Shown here: one piece after another, positions 1-6,854 of the stretch
Position numbering within the stretch: position 1 is the stretch's first letter
Layout: each line of letters starts with the position of its first letter
Origin: Candidatus Hydrogenedentota bacterium
GTDB taxonomy: Bacteria > Hydrogenedentota > Hydrogenedentia > Hydrogenedentales > CAITNO01
Reading direction: 5' to 3'
NCBI GenBank assembly: GCA_012730105.1
Contig: JAAYBJ010000139.1
Span: 1 to 47,972 of the forward strand
DNA length: 47,972 bases
Translations under genes and position numbers: made by a program
The notes under the pieces: model-generated
What the model was told of the DNA's origin: nothing
The model's input: the letters and a program-made list of their open reading frames with translations, nothing else
The model's database searches: none

Positions 1-2
1 TC

Positions 3-1463
3 GACCGGAACTATTACGCCCTCGCCCTGGCCTGTTCCACCGGCATCCTGAACGATGTGCCCTACTCCTACTGCGCGCACTGGGGCATGCCCGGCGCGAT
101 CAGCCATCTGCGCAGCGCCCTGGTAAACGTCTTCGGCGCCTCGGGTGCGCCCTACTTCAGCATGGTGCAGGACATGGAACACCGCGATGTGGACGTGCTG
201 ATGCTCTACCCGCTGGACCTGGTGGCGGTGAACGACCGCTTCGGCAGCTGGATGACCCAGTACGGCTACGCGAATATGGTAACCCAGGAGAAACTTCTGG
301 AACTGGGGCGGGTGGAGAATGGCGCGGTGGTCCTGGGAGGCCGCCGCTTCACCATGCTGGCGACCCTGTTTGAGCCCTTCCCTGATACGGCACTTTTCGA
401 TATGATGCGGCAGCTGGCCGAACAGGGCGGTCGTGTCATTTGGTCCGGCCCGCCGCCCGTGATCAACCGCAAGGGCGAGCCCGCCCTGGAAGCCTGGCGC
501 GCGCTCACCGGAACGGAATATACACCCGCGCCCGAGGACGGCCTCATCCTGCCCGGGCGCAACATTGCCTTCACCGGTTCCCTGTCGGGCGTGCCGGAAA
601 TGACCGTGTTGACGGACCTGCTCGTGGACCGGGTCTATCCGGTGAGCCCCGGTATGGGCGCGGAAACCGTCGCGCAGATCGGCAAGCATGTGGTCGGCGC
701 GCACCGCAAACTGGGCGCAGGCTCGGTGACGGTGCTGGGGTTCCGTCCCCGGGACGACCAGTCGAAAAGCCTGGGCTATGAGGCCCGGCACTGCTTTGAG
801 ATTTTAAACGCTCTCGGCACCTATCCCGCAACAGGTGTTTTCCCCGACGTCAATGACAACACGGAATACCTTTCGCGAACCTCAGACTACCTGTGCTGCC
901 GGTTCCCGAACGGCGCGCTGGCCATAGCGCCACACCTGCGCGAACTGGAAGAAAACTGGCCGGGCGGCTTCGCGCGAAAGAAAGAAGAAGATGACAAACT
1001 GCTGGAAGGCCTTACGCTGCCTGACGGGCGCATTCACCTGGAAGGGTTCAAGGTGAACGGCAAGGAAGTCTCCTATGACGGCAGCCATGCCCTCACCTTC
1101 CGCACGAATGACGCCAATGAACTTATCGCCTTCGCCGGGTGTACTGCTCAGGCCATCACCATCAACGGGAAAACCACCCAGTTCGCCGACCGGCCGATGC
1201 CGCTCGTTGCCTGGGCGCCTGTGCGTGAAGATCGGCGCGTGCCCGACGGCGCAGCGCTGCTTCTCTTTTACCACGGGGAAGGGGAACTGCGCCTGCCCGC
1301 GCCCGGCCTGCAGGGACAGATTCAAGCCTTCGCGCAGGGTCCGATGCCGGGCAGCCGGGGCGCGGCGCTGACGGCCCGCGTCGAAAACGGCCTGCTGATT
1401 ATCAACGGGGAGGCAAAATTCGCCAACCATTGGATTTATGTGGTTCCCGTAGCCGGCACATGA
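3..1463 (+). CDS. Putative glycosidase-like protein, C-terminal part (5' end outside window)
   Basis: The reading frame is open from base 3, so the gene starts upstream of the window and only its last 486 codons are visible. The GTG at 57 is internal and has no ribosome binding site. The visible part begins with a region containing MLYPLDLVAVNDRFGSW, which resembles the end of a catalytic barrel. It continues into an alternating alpha/beta stretch (FTMLATLFEPFP, GGRVIWSGPPP) like the amidotransferase-like trimerisation domain found after the barrel of GH42-type beta-galactosidases. The remainder looks beta-rich. A role in carbohydrate breakdown is inferred from this fold resemblance and from the other glycan enzymes nearby; the substrate is unknown. 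No catalytic residues can be assigned without the missing N-terminus. Confidence 0.6.
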   Translation, partial: DRNYYALALACSTGILNDVPYSYCAHWGMPGAISHLRSALVNVFGASGAPYFSMVQDMEHRDVDVLMLYPLDLVAVNDRFGSWMTQYGYANMVTQEKLLELGRVENGAVVLGGRRFTMLATLFEPFPDTALFDMMRQLAEQGGRVIWSGPPPVINRKGEPALEAWRALTGTEYTPAPEDGLILPGRNIAFTGSLSGVPEMTVLTDLLVDRVYPVSPGMGAETVAQIGKHVVGAHRKLGAGSVTVLGFRPRDDQSKSLGYEARHCFEILNALGTYPATGVFPDVNDNTEYLSRTSDYLCCRFPNGALAIAPHLRELEENWPGGFARKKEEDDKLLEGLTLPDGRIHLEGFKVNGKEVSYDGSHALTFRTNDANELIAFAGCTAQAITINGKTTQFADRPMPLVAWAPVREDRRVPDGAALLLFYHGEGELRLPAPGLQGQIQAFAQGPMPGSRGAALTARVENGLLIINGEAKFANHWIYVVPVAGT

Positions 1464-1479
1464 TGGGAAAAACCTTTTA

Positions 1480-1508
1480 ACCACGGAACACACGGAATAA
1501 CACGGAAA
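1480..1508 (+). repeat. Dispersed CACGGAA-type repeat, copy 1
   Basis: Three CACGGAA cores are spaced 9 to 10 bases apart just after the stop codon of the first gene. The 29-base segment matches the reverse complement of 41864-41892 at 27 of 29 positions. Function unknown; it looks like a dispersed intergenic repeat. Confidence 0.7.
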
Positions 1509-1537
1509 GAAATAAGAAGCTTATTTTCCTTTGTATC

Positions 1538-1547
1538 GTAGGCCGGG
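1538..1547 (+). repeat. GTAGGCCGGG element, copy 1
   Basis: The ten-base core GTAGGCCGGG recurs exactly on the other strand at 28911-28920. A shorter version, GTAGGCC, occurs on the minus strand at 23939-23945. The flanks are loosely similar (GA/GT-rich, then GAAAT in two copies), which suggests decayed copies of a small dispersed element. Confidence 0.4.
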
Positions 1548-1713
1548 TGGAGTGAAATCAATGGGTGTGTTGTTGATATTCACAAATAACCTGAAATAAC
1601 CGCCTGCATCACTGCAATGGATAGGTCGAAACGAAACCCGCCTTCAAAAGGAATTCTTTCTATTTGCTGCGTTAGTGTATTGCCTGTAAGAACACGGATC
1701 CCTGGCAGGACAT

Positions 1714-1742
1714 CAGACAAGCGGGCCCGGACATGGTATACT
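1714..1742 (+). promoter_or_regulatory. hicBA promoter with palindrome over the -10
   Basis: A -35-like CAGACA (1714-1719) lies 17 bases before TATACT (1737-1742), which is preceded by TGG and so forms an extended -10. A perfect 10-base palindrome ATACTAGTAT (1738-1747) overlaps the -10. That position would suit an operator for the HicB-HicA complex, although this is inference. The predicted transcript start is about 40 bases before hicB. Confidence 0.6.
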
Positions 1743-1790
1743 AGTATTCGGCCGTAAGAAGAATCCAGTACGTTTACAGGAAAATTGCTT

Positions 1791-1988
1791 ATGGAATATA
1801 AGATCATCCTGATTGAAAGTGAAGAGGGCTTCGCTGCAAGCTGTCCTGTGTTGCGGGGTTGCCATTCACAAGGCGCCACCCGGGAAGAAGCCCTGGACAA
1901 CATTCGTCATGCCATCCGGGAATGGCTTGAAGCCGCCGAAATGGAAACGGAAGTATTCTCCATTAGCGAAGAGACGGTGACCGTCTGA
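1791..1988 (+). CDS. hicB: HicB-family antitoxin (short form)
   Basis: A 65-residue protein beginning MEYKIILIESEEGFAASCPVLRGCHSQG fragments typical of the HicB/UPF0150 fold: a strand, a short acidic loop, the CPxLxGCxSQG turn, then the EEAxxNIxxAIxxWLE helix. HicB neutralises the HicA mRNA interferase. The ATG at 1791 is preferred over an in-frame TTG six bases upstream, with a weak AGG 10 bases ahead. The protein is short: it has the RNase-H-like antitoxin domain but no obvious C-terminal helix-turn-helix or ribbon-helix-helix. DNA binding for autoregulation would therefore need another route. The order antitoxin then toxin is the reverse of the E. coli arrangement but is common elsewhere. 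Confidence 0.85.
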   Translation: MEYKIILIESEEGFAASCPVLRGCHSQGATREEALDNIRHAIREWLEAAEMETEVFSISEETVTV

Positions 1989-1989
1989 C

Positions 1990-2202
1990 ATGCCCAAGCT
2001 GCCAGGAGTCAACGCGTCAGAAGCCGTGCGCGTCTTTGAAAAGATCGGCTTTCGTGTCATCCGACAGGGAAAACATATCGTGATGTCGGATGGCGTGGTG
2101 CGATTGACCATTCCGAGAGCAAACCCCGTAAACGCCATTACCATGGGCGCCATAGCGCGTGACGCCGGATTAACTCCGGATGAATTTCGCAGACTGTTAT
2201 AA
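1990..2202 (+). CDS. hicA: HicA-family mRNA interferase toxin
   Basis: A 70-residue basic protein with the HicA/YcfA double-stranded-RNA-binding-like fold. It has an N-terminal helix ending in VFEKIGF, then RVIRQGKHIVM, in which His29 corresponds to the family's catalytic histidine. LTIPRANPVNAITMGAIAR and a final helix LTPDEFRRLL follow. The family cleaves mRNA independently of the ribosome when free of HicB. The start codon is one base after the hicB stop, so translation is coupled. The length is normal for the family and no key residue is missing, so the toxin is probably active. A standalone chromosomal pair like this may act in stress response, phage defence or stabilisation of a segment. 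Confidence 0.87.
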   Translation: MPKLPGVNASEAVRVFEKIGFRVIRQGKHIVMSDGVVRLTIPRANPVNAITMGAIARDAGLTPDEFRRLL

Positions 2203-2257
2203 TGCGTGAACACCATAAGCCACGGCCGGTGTGAACCGGAAAGGAGTCCATATAATT

Positions 2258-3154
2258 ATGCCAAACCTCCTCACAACACTTAAGACCAAAGGTATCCTCG
2301 TGTCCGACGGGGGCTGGGGTTCTTTCCTGGTCGCGCGCGGGCTGAAGCCCGGCGAAAGTCCGGAAGGCTGGAACCTGGACCATCCGGACGAGGTGCGCGA
2401 CATTGCGCGGATGTATGCCGGGGCCGGGGCGGACATCGTGCTGACCAATTCTTTCGGTGGTACACGCTTCAAGCTGGAACATTACGGTCTTGCCGACCGT
2501 GTGGGCGAGATCAACCAGGCCGCGGCAGCCCTTTCACGAGAGGCCGTCGGCCCGGACAAAATTGTGCTGGCGTCCATGGGCCCCACGGGAAAAATTTTGA
2601 TGATGGGGGACGTCTCTGAAGCGGAACTATATGACGCCTTCGCCGAACAGGCCATTGCCCTGGCGGCAGGCGGCGCAGACGCTGCCACCGTGGAAACCAT
2701 GAGCGCCCTGGACGAGGCCGCCGCAGCCGTCCGGGCGGTAAAACAAAGCACGCCCCTGAGTATAGTTGCCTCGTTCACCTTTGACACCAAAACGCCCCAG
2801 GGGTACCGCACCATGATGGGCGTGTCGCCCGAGGAGATGGCCGAAGCCATGCTGGACGCGGGCGCTGATGTGCTGGGCGCGAACTGCAGCCTGGGCTCGG
2901 GCGAAATCGTGGAGGTAATCGCGGCGCTGCATGCGGCCGCGCCGGACGTTCCGCTTATTGTGCACCCCAACGCGGGGCGGCCAGAACAGCAGCCTGACGG
3001 CAGCGTTGCCTATCCCGAAACGCCCGCGTGCATGGCAGCCAACGTGCCCGCCTTGATCGCGGCGGGCGCAACCATCATCGGCGGTTGCTGCGGCACCGGG
3101 CCGGACCATATCCGCGCCATCCGCGCGGCCGTGGACGCGGCCTTGGTGCGCTGA
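2258..3154 (+). CDS. Homocysteine S-methyltransferase family protein
   Basis: A 298-residue TIM-barrel methyltransferase of the Pfam S-methyl_trans family, which moves a methyl group to homocysteine to make methionine. The N-terminal DGGWGSFL, the TNSFGGTRFKL segment and the zinc-binding cysteines are all present (Cys210 in GANCS, Cys277 and Cys278 in GGCCGTGP). AAGGAG at 2241-2246 sits 11 bases before ATG 2258, so this start is chosen over GTG 2231. The barrel resembles the N-terminal domain of cobalamin-dependent MetH, but no folate or cobalamin domain is attached. The methyl donor could be S-methylmethionine, betaine or a separate corrinoid protein. The next gene starts four bases after the stop, so the two are co-translated. 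Confidence 0.85.
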   Translation: MPNLLTTLKTKGILVSDGGWGSFLVARGLKPGESPEGWNLDHPDEVRDIARMYAGAGADIVLTNSFGGTRFKLEHYGLADRVGEINQAAAALSREAVGPDKIVLASMGPTGKILMMGDVSEAELYDAFAEQAIALAAGGADAATVETMSALDEAAAAVRAVKQSTPLSIVASFTFDTKTPQGYRTMMGVSPEEMAEAMLDAGADVLGANCSLGSGEIVEVIAALHAAAPDVPLIVHPNAGRPEQQPDGSVAYPETPACMAANVPALIAAGATIIGGCCGTGPDHIRAIRAAVDAALVR

Positions 3155-3157
3155 TCC

Positions 3158-4495
3158 ATGCCGGAGACATCGCAACCATACGAGGAAACGGCCTTTCATG
3201 TCATGGCCAAGCCCGTGGGTTCCGCCTGTAACCTGCGCTGCACTTATTGTTTCTACCTGGAGAAGCACAAACTCTATCCCGGCCGCACGGAACCCGTCAT
3301 GCCCGACGCGGTGCTGGAGGCTTATATCCGCCAGAACATCGAAGTGCAGCGGCGCCTGCCTGAAATCAACTTCGCGTGGCAGGGCGGCGAGCCGACCCTG
3401 GCGGGACTGGACTTTTTCCGCCGGGCCGTCGCACTGCAAAAGCAATATGCGGACGGCAAGCCGGTGAACAACGCCCTGCAGACCAACGGCATCCTGATCA
3501 ACGATGAATGGGCCGCTTTCCTCGCCGAACATAAGTTTCTGGTCGGCCTGTCACTCGACGGGCCGGAACGTTTTCACGACACTTACCGGCGCGACCCGAT
3601 TGACCGCGGCACCTTCCGGCGGGTCATGCAGTCCATGGAAATTTTGAAACGGAATGAAGTGGACTTCAATATTCTCGCCTGCGTGAACCGTCAGACTGCC
3701 GAAGCGCCGGAGGATGTTTACCGTTTCCTGCGCGCCCACGGTTCCGGATTCATTCAGTTCATTCCCATTGTGGAGCGGAGCATTCAAACCGCAAAGGAGG
3801 AAGACCTGACCCTGGTGCCGCCCGACGATCCGTCGGACGCCAAGGTCACGGAATGGAGCGTGCGCCCCCGCGATTACGGCCGCTTCCTGGAAAAAGTTTT
3901 TGACTTGTGGGTGCGCGAGGATGTCGGCACCGTGTTTGTGCAGTTGTTCGACACCGCGCTGGAGGCCTGGATGGGCTATGAACCCAGCCTCTGCTTTTTC
4001 CGCGACTGCTGCGGCGACGCCATGGTGCTGGAATACAACGGCGACCTCTATTCCTGCGACCATTTCGTCTACCCCGCCCACCTGCTGGGAAACCTCCTGG
4101 AAACACCGCTCATCGACATGGCGCGTTCACCGCAACAGAGGGCCTTCGGTGAAGCCAAGCGGGACCGCCTGCCGGAGCAGTGCCGTGCCTGTCCCGTGCG
4201 TTTCGCGTGCCGGGGGGAATGCCCGAAACACCGGTTTCTAAACACCGCGGACGGGGAACCCGGCCTCAATTACCTGTGTGAAGCCTATACGCACTTCTTT
4301 ACCTACGTTGACCCCTATATGCGCTTCATGGCGAATGAACTGCGCAACCGGCGTCCCCCCGCGAACGTCATGGAATGGGTACGCCGCCAGGAATCCGGCA
4401 CGGCGGGCAGGACCATACCCGCGCCAAACGATCCCTGCCCCTGTGGTAGCGGCAGAAAATACAAGAAATGCTGCGGGACAACAGGGAAGGCATAA
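3158..4495 (+). CDS. Anaerobic sulfatase-maturating radical SAM enzyme (anSME)
   Basis: A 445-residue radical SAM/SPASM enzyme that converts an active-site Cys or Ser of sulfatases to formylglycine. The SAM cluster motif is CNLRCTYC (Cys24, Cys28, Cys31), followed by WQGGEPTLAG and LSLDGPERFHD. Cysteines for the auxiliary clusters lie in the C-terminal half, including CCGDAM, YSCDHFVYP and CRACPVRFACRGEC. The protein ends with a SEC-C zinc motif (PNDPCPCGSGRKYKKCC), a tail often found on these maturases. It is coupled to the homocysteine methyltransferase upstream. No sulfatase is encoded in the visible window, so its clients must lie elsewhere, as expected in a genome with many sulfatases. 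Confidence 0.9.
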   Translation: MPETSQPYEETAFHVMAKPVGSACNLRCTYCFYLEKHKLYPGRTEPVMPDAVLEAYIRQNIEVQRRLPEINFAWQGGEPTLAGLDFFRRAVALQKQYADGKPVNNALQTNGILINDEWAAFLAEHKFLVGLSLDGPERFHDTYRRDPIDRGTFRRVMQSMEILKRNEVDFNILACVNRQTAEAPEDVYRFLRAHGSGFIQFIPIVERSIQTAKEEDLTLVPPDDPSDAKVTEWSVRPRDYGRFLEKVFDLWVREDVGTVFVQLFDTALEAWMGYEPSLCFFRDCCGDAMVLEYNGDLYSCDHFVYPAHLLGNLLETPLIDMARSPQQRAFGEAKRDRLPEQCRACPVRFACRGECPKHRFLNTADGEPGLNYLCEAYTHFFTYVDPYMRFMANELRNRRPPANVMEWVRRQESGTAGRTIPAPNDPCPCGSGRKYKKCCGTTGKA

Positions 4496-4506
4496 TTCGG
4501 GGGGAT

Positions 4507-4577
4507 ATGGACGCAAGGGACGTTATGGACGATTGCACTCTGTCCACCCAGTCCACTCGGTCCACTCCGTCCATCAA
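4507..4577. repeat. 9-nt-period repeats in two orientations between convergent genes
   Basis: Three 9-base units with core GGAC (4507-4533) are followed after 8 bases by four 9-base units beginning GTCCA (4542-4577). The two halves are roughly reverse complements, so the RNA could form an imperfect hairpin in either direction. The block fills the gap between the sulfatase maturase and the ZIP transporter, which converge here. Similar 9-base-period blocks occur at 21327-21353 and 30503-30529. Confidence 0.65.
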
Positions 4578-5384
4578 TCATTCAAAGGCGATGGCCAGGA
4601 CCATCATCAACACGAAACCCGACAACAGCCCGACGGTGGGGATATCCGTGCCCCGGCGCTGACTCTCCGGAATCAGTTCCTCGGCCACGACAAAAATCAT
4701 GGCGCCCGCAGCAAAAGCAAGTGCGAAGGGCAGGATCGGCAGCGCCACCACGACAAGCGCCGCGCCCGCAACTCCGGCGATGGGCTCCACGGCGCCGGAC
4801 AGGGATCCCAGCATAAAACTCTTTGTCTTGGACAAACCTTCGCCCCGAAGCGGCAGGGCCACGGCGGTGCCCTCAGGGAAATTCTGGAGCATGATACCCA
4901 GGGTCAGAGTGAGCGCACCCGCGAAACCGGCTCCCGGGATTCCGGCCGCCGTGGCGCCGAAAGCGACACCCACCGCCAGCCCCTCCGGGAAATTGTGCAG
5001 GGTAATCGCAAGCACCAGCAGCGTACTGCGCCGCCAGGAAGTAGGCACCCCTTCGGCATCCACGCCGGACAGACCCGGGTGCAGATGAGGCAGAATCTTG
5101 TCGATCATGAGCAGGCAGCCGCCCCCGAGGAGAAAACCCACCGCCGGCGGCAGCCAGGCAGGATAACCCAGGCTGGCGCTGATTTCGATGGACGGCACGA
5201 TCAAAGAGAAGAAACTGGCGGCGATCATAACCCCCGCCGCCGCACCCAACAGGCTGTCCAGGAGATTCCTGTTAACCTCTTTAAAAAAGAAAACCGGCGC
5301 GGCGCCCAATGACGTGGACAATGCCGAAAACAACGTGGCAATTAGCGCCTGCAGCACCGGATTCGCATGTATAAGGGTATCCAT
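4578..5384 (-). CDS. ZIP family divalent metal transporter
   Basis: A 268-residue inner-membrane protein with about eight hydrophobic segments and the two hallmark ZIP motifs in the middle helices: HNFPEG (residues 130-135) and QNFPEG (167-172). These form the binuclear metal site in this family. A histidine-containing loop (PHLHPG) lies just before, as usual. The family imports Zn2+, Fe2+ or Mn2+; the bacterial GufA/ZupT-like branch fits best. ATG 5384 is chosen because the upstream in-frame extension is not hydrophobic and would overlap the divergent promoter. It is divergent from the manganese exporter mntP. I infer joint metal homeostasis, but no metal-regulator operator is evident. Confidence 0.85.
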   Translation of the reverse strand: MDTLIHANPVLQALIATLFSALSTSLGAAPVFFFKEVNRNLLDSLLGAAAGVMIAASFFSLIVPSIEISASLGYPAWLPPAVGFLLGGGCLLMIDKILPHLHPGLSGVDAEGVPTSWRRSTLLVLAITLHNFPEGLAVGVAFGATAAGIPGAGFAGALTLTLGIMLQNFPEGTAVALPLRGEGLSKTKSFMLGSLSGAVEPIAGVAGAALVVVALPILPFALAFAAGAMIFVVAEELIPESQRRGTDIPTVGLLSGFVLMMVLAIAFE

Positions 5385-5449
5385 AAAATGTCGTGTTCCA
5401 GAAAGTTGAACGCATCCGTCAATTACCGGCCCGCCCTGTTCCCGCGCCT

Positions 5450-5478
5450 TTGTCAACGGCTTCCGATTCGGGTACAAT
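5450..5478 (+). promoter_or_regulatory. mntP promoter
   Basis: TTGTCA (5450-5455) and TACAAT (5473-5478) are separated by exactly 17 bases, a near-consensus sigma70 promoter. Transcription would begin near 5485, about 34 bases before the mntP start. That is too short for the yybP-ykoY manganese riboswitch that controls many mntP genes. Confidence 0.7.
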
Positions 5479-5518
5479 CTGCGGCATTATATCTTGAGTC
5501 TATATGGGAGTCAATAGC

Positions 5519-6100
5519 ATGCCCTTCTGGTTACTGGCGGGTCTGGCTGCAGGCCTGGCCATGGACGCCCTGGCTGTGGCCATTGGCGTAAGCATCCGCC
5601 TGCGCACCACCACCCCGCGCCAGGTCTTCCGCTTGTCCTTTCATTTCGGCTTGTTTCAGGCACTGATGCCCCTGCTGGGCTGGGCGTCCGGTCGTTTTGC
5701 CGCGGAATTCGTCTCAAGCATAGACCACTGGGTGGCCTTTGTCCTGCTGGCCTTTATCGGGGGCCGGGCCATCAAGGATGCCTTGGCGGACAAGGACGAT
5801 GAGGAACGCCTGCGCAGCGATCCCACCCGGGGCATGAGCCTGGTGTCCCTGTCCCTGGCCACCAGCATGGACGCATTCGCCGTCGGGTTGAGTTTCGCCA
5901 TGCTCTCCGTGAACGTATGGTACGCCGCGGCCGTCATCGGCCTCATTACCGGCGGCCTGACCGTGTTAGGAATGCTATTCGGCGGCTTCCTGGGCCGGCG
6001 CTTCGGCACGGTCATGGAAATTTTCGGCGGGATCATCCTGATTGGCATCGGGTTAAAAGTGTTGGTGGATCATCTGATGGATGAAGGCGGCCTGTTTTAA
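5519..6100 (+). CDS. mntP: Manganese efflux pump MntP
   Basis: A 193-residue, six-helix membrane protein of the MntP (UPF0059) family, which exports Mn2+. The two repeated motifs are present: AGLAMDALAVAIGVS, with Asp16, and ATSMDAFAVGLSFAM, with Asp118. Both aspartates fall at the functionally important positions of the E. coli protein. The central cytoplasmic loop (ADKDDEERLRSDPTRG) is acidic then basic, as in relatives. The start at 5519 is chosen over ATG 5504 because GGGAG at 5506-5510 lies 8 bases ahead of it. A strong promoter lies immediately upstream, and the ZIP importer is transcribed away from it. No terminator is obvious after the stop. Confidence 0.92.
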   Translation: MPFWLLAGLAAGLAMDALAVAIGVSIRLRTTTPRQVFRLSFHFGLFQALMPLLGWASGRFAAEFVSSIDHWVAFVLLAFIGGRAIKDALADKDDEERLRSDPTRGMSLVSLSLATSMDAFAVGLSFAMLSVNVWYAAAVIGLITGGLTVLGMLFGGFLGRRFGTVMEIFGGIILIGIGLKVLVDHLMDEGGLF

Positions 6101-6340
6101 ATGGGATATAACTATGGGGATGATGAATTTACCTGATGGGGTTATTTTTGATACCATTATAAATGCGGTTTGTGTGTAACCATAAACAAGCGAGGATATC
6201 TTGGGTATACGCTTTTGGGGGTTGAAACCGGAAAATAGATTCAAGGGTCAAACTACGCTTGGTATCGGGAAATATGGCCTATTAGCGTAATGTGGCGCGG
6301 GCCTTTTGTTCAGAATAACCCTATAGAAGAGGAGAGAAGC

Positions 6341-6766
6341 ATGAAGAAAGCAGTTTTGGCAACGATGCTGTGCCTGGTTGCCGCCACGATCGTTGGCTGT
6401 GCGTCCATGGGCAACAAGATGTCCGATGAAGACATGATCAAAGACACGATGGCCCGCATGAAGACGGCCCTTGAGACCAAGGACCTGGACCTGCTGATGG
6501 GCACGTTCTCTAATGATTTCTATCACCCGGAAGTGGGCGGTAAAGAAGAAGGCCGTGAAATGCTGCAGGCCGCCATCGATGCCGGTTATGCCGATGACGG
6601 CGAAGTCTTCCTGGATGACATGGAAATCACCATGAATGAGGATGGCACCGCCACGGTCTATCCCATTGATCTTTCCGGCGCTCCCGGATCGGTCAGCGTC
6701 GAGCTGAAGCTGAAAAAGGAAGAAGCCGGCTGGATGATCGTTGAGGTCGCCCCCGACGGCATGTAA
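6341..6766 (+). CDS. Small lipoprotein with NTF2/SnoaL-like domain
   Basis: A 141-residue exported lipoprotein. The N-terminus has a KK charge, a hydrophobic stretch and the lipobox IVGC at Cys20, predicting lipidation in the envelope. The mature part starts with an acidic linker. It continues as DTMARMKTALETKDLDLLMGTF, which resembles the first helices of SnoaL/NTF2-like small cone-shaped domains, and ends with beta strands (ATVYPIDL, WMIVEVA). GAGGAG sits 7 bases before ATG 6341, so the in-frame ATG at 6290 is rejected. It is transcribed alone and ends at a strong shared terminator. Function unknown; the fold suggests binding of a small ligand. The 240-base gap upstream shows no convincing promoter. 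Confidence 0.75.
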   Translation: MKKAVLATMLCLVAATIVGCASMGNKMSDEDMIKDTMARMKTALETKDLDLLMGTFSNDFYHPEVGGKEEGREMLQAAIDAGYADDGEVFLDDMEITMNEDGTATVYPIDLSGAPGSVSVELKLKKEEAGWMIVEVAPDGM

Positions 6767-6791
6767 GCCGATACAGCATCAGTATAAATTG

Positions 6792-6830
6792 AACGGGTTC
6801 CCGACGTGCGGCGTCGGGAACCCGTTTCAT
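6792..6830. terminator. Bidirectional intrinsic terminator
   Basis: A perfect 14-base-pair stem (6792-6805 with 6813-6826) closes a 7-base loop between the convergent lipoprotein and permease genes. On the plus strand it runs into TTTCATTT. It is the strongest terminator in the window. Confidence 0.88.
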
Positions 6831-6854
6831 TTGCAAGTGAAAACCGGTGTTCCG

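Larger units (their letters stand above)
1464..1790. other. Intergenic spacer with repeats and the hicBA promoter
   Basis: This 327-base spacer has no gene that I can support; the antisense frame across its right half mirrors hicB. It holds a CACGGAA repeat (1480-1508), a GTAGGCCGGG element (1538-1547) and the hicBA promoter at its right end. No terminator for the upstream gene is visible. Confidence 0.6.

Noticed and set aside
2627-3532. Minus-strand open frame opposite the methyltransferase and maturase
   Set aside because: Antisense shadow spanning two coupled genes.
4507-4577. CRISPR array
   Set aside because: The units are only 9 bases, contiguous and without spacers; no cas genes are present.
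5456-5518. yybP-ykoY manganese riboswitch before mntP
   Set aside because: The near-consensus promoter leaves only about 34 bases of leader, too short for the element.
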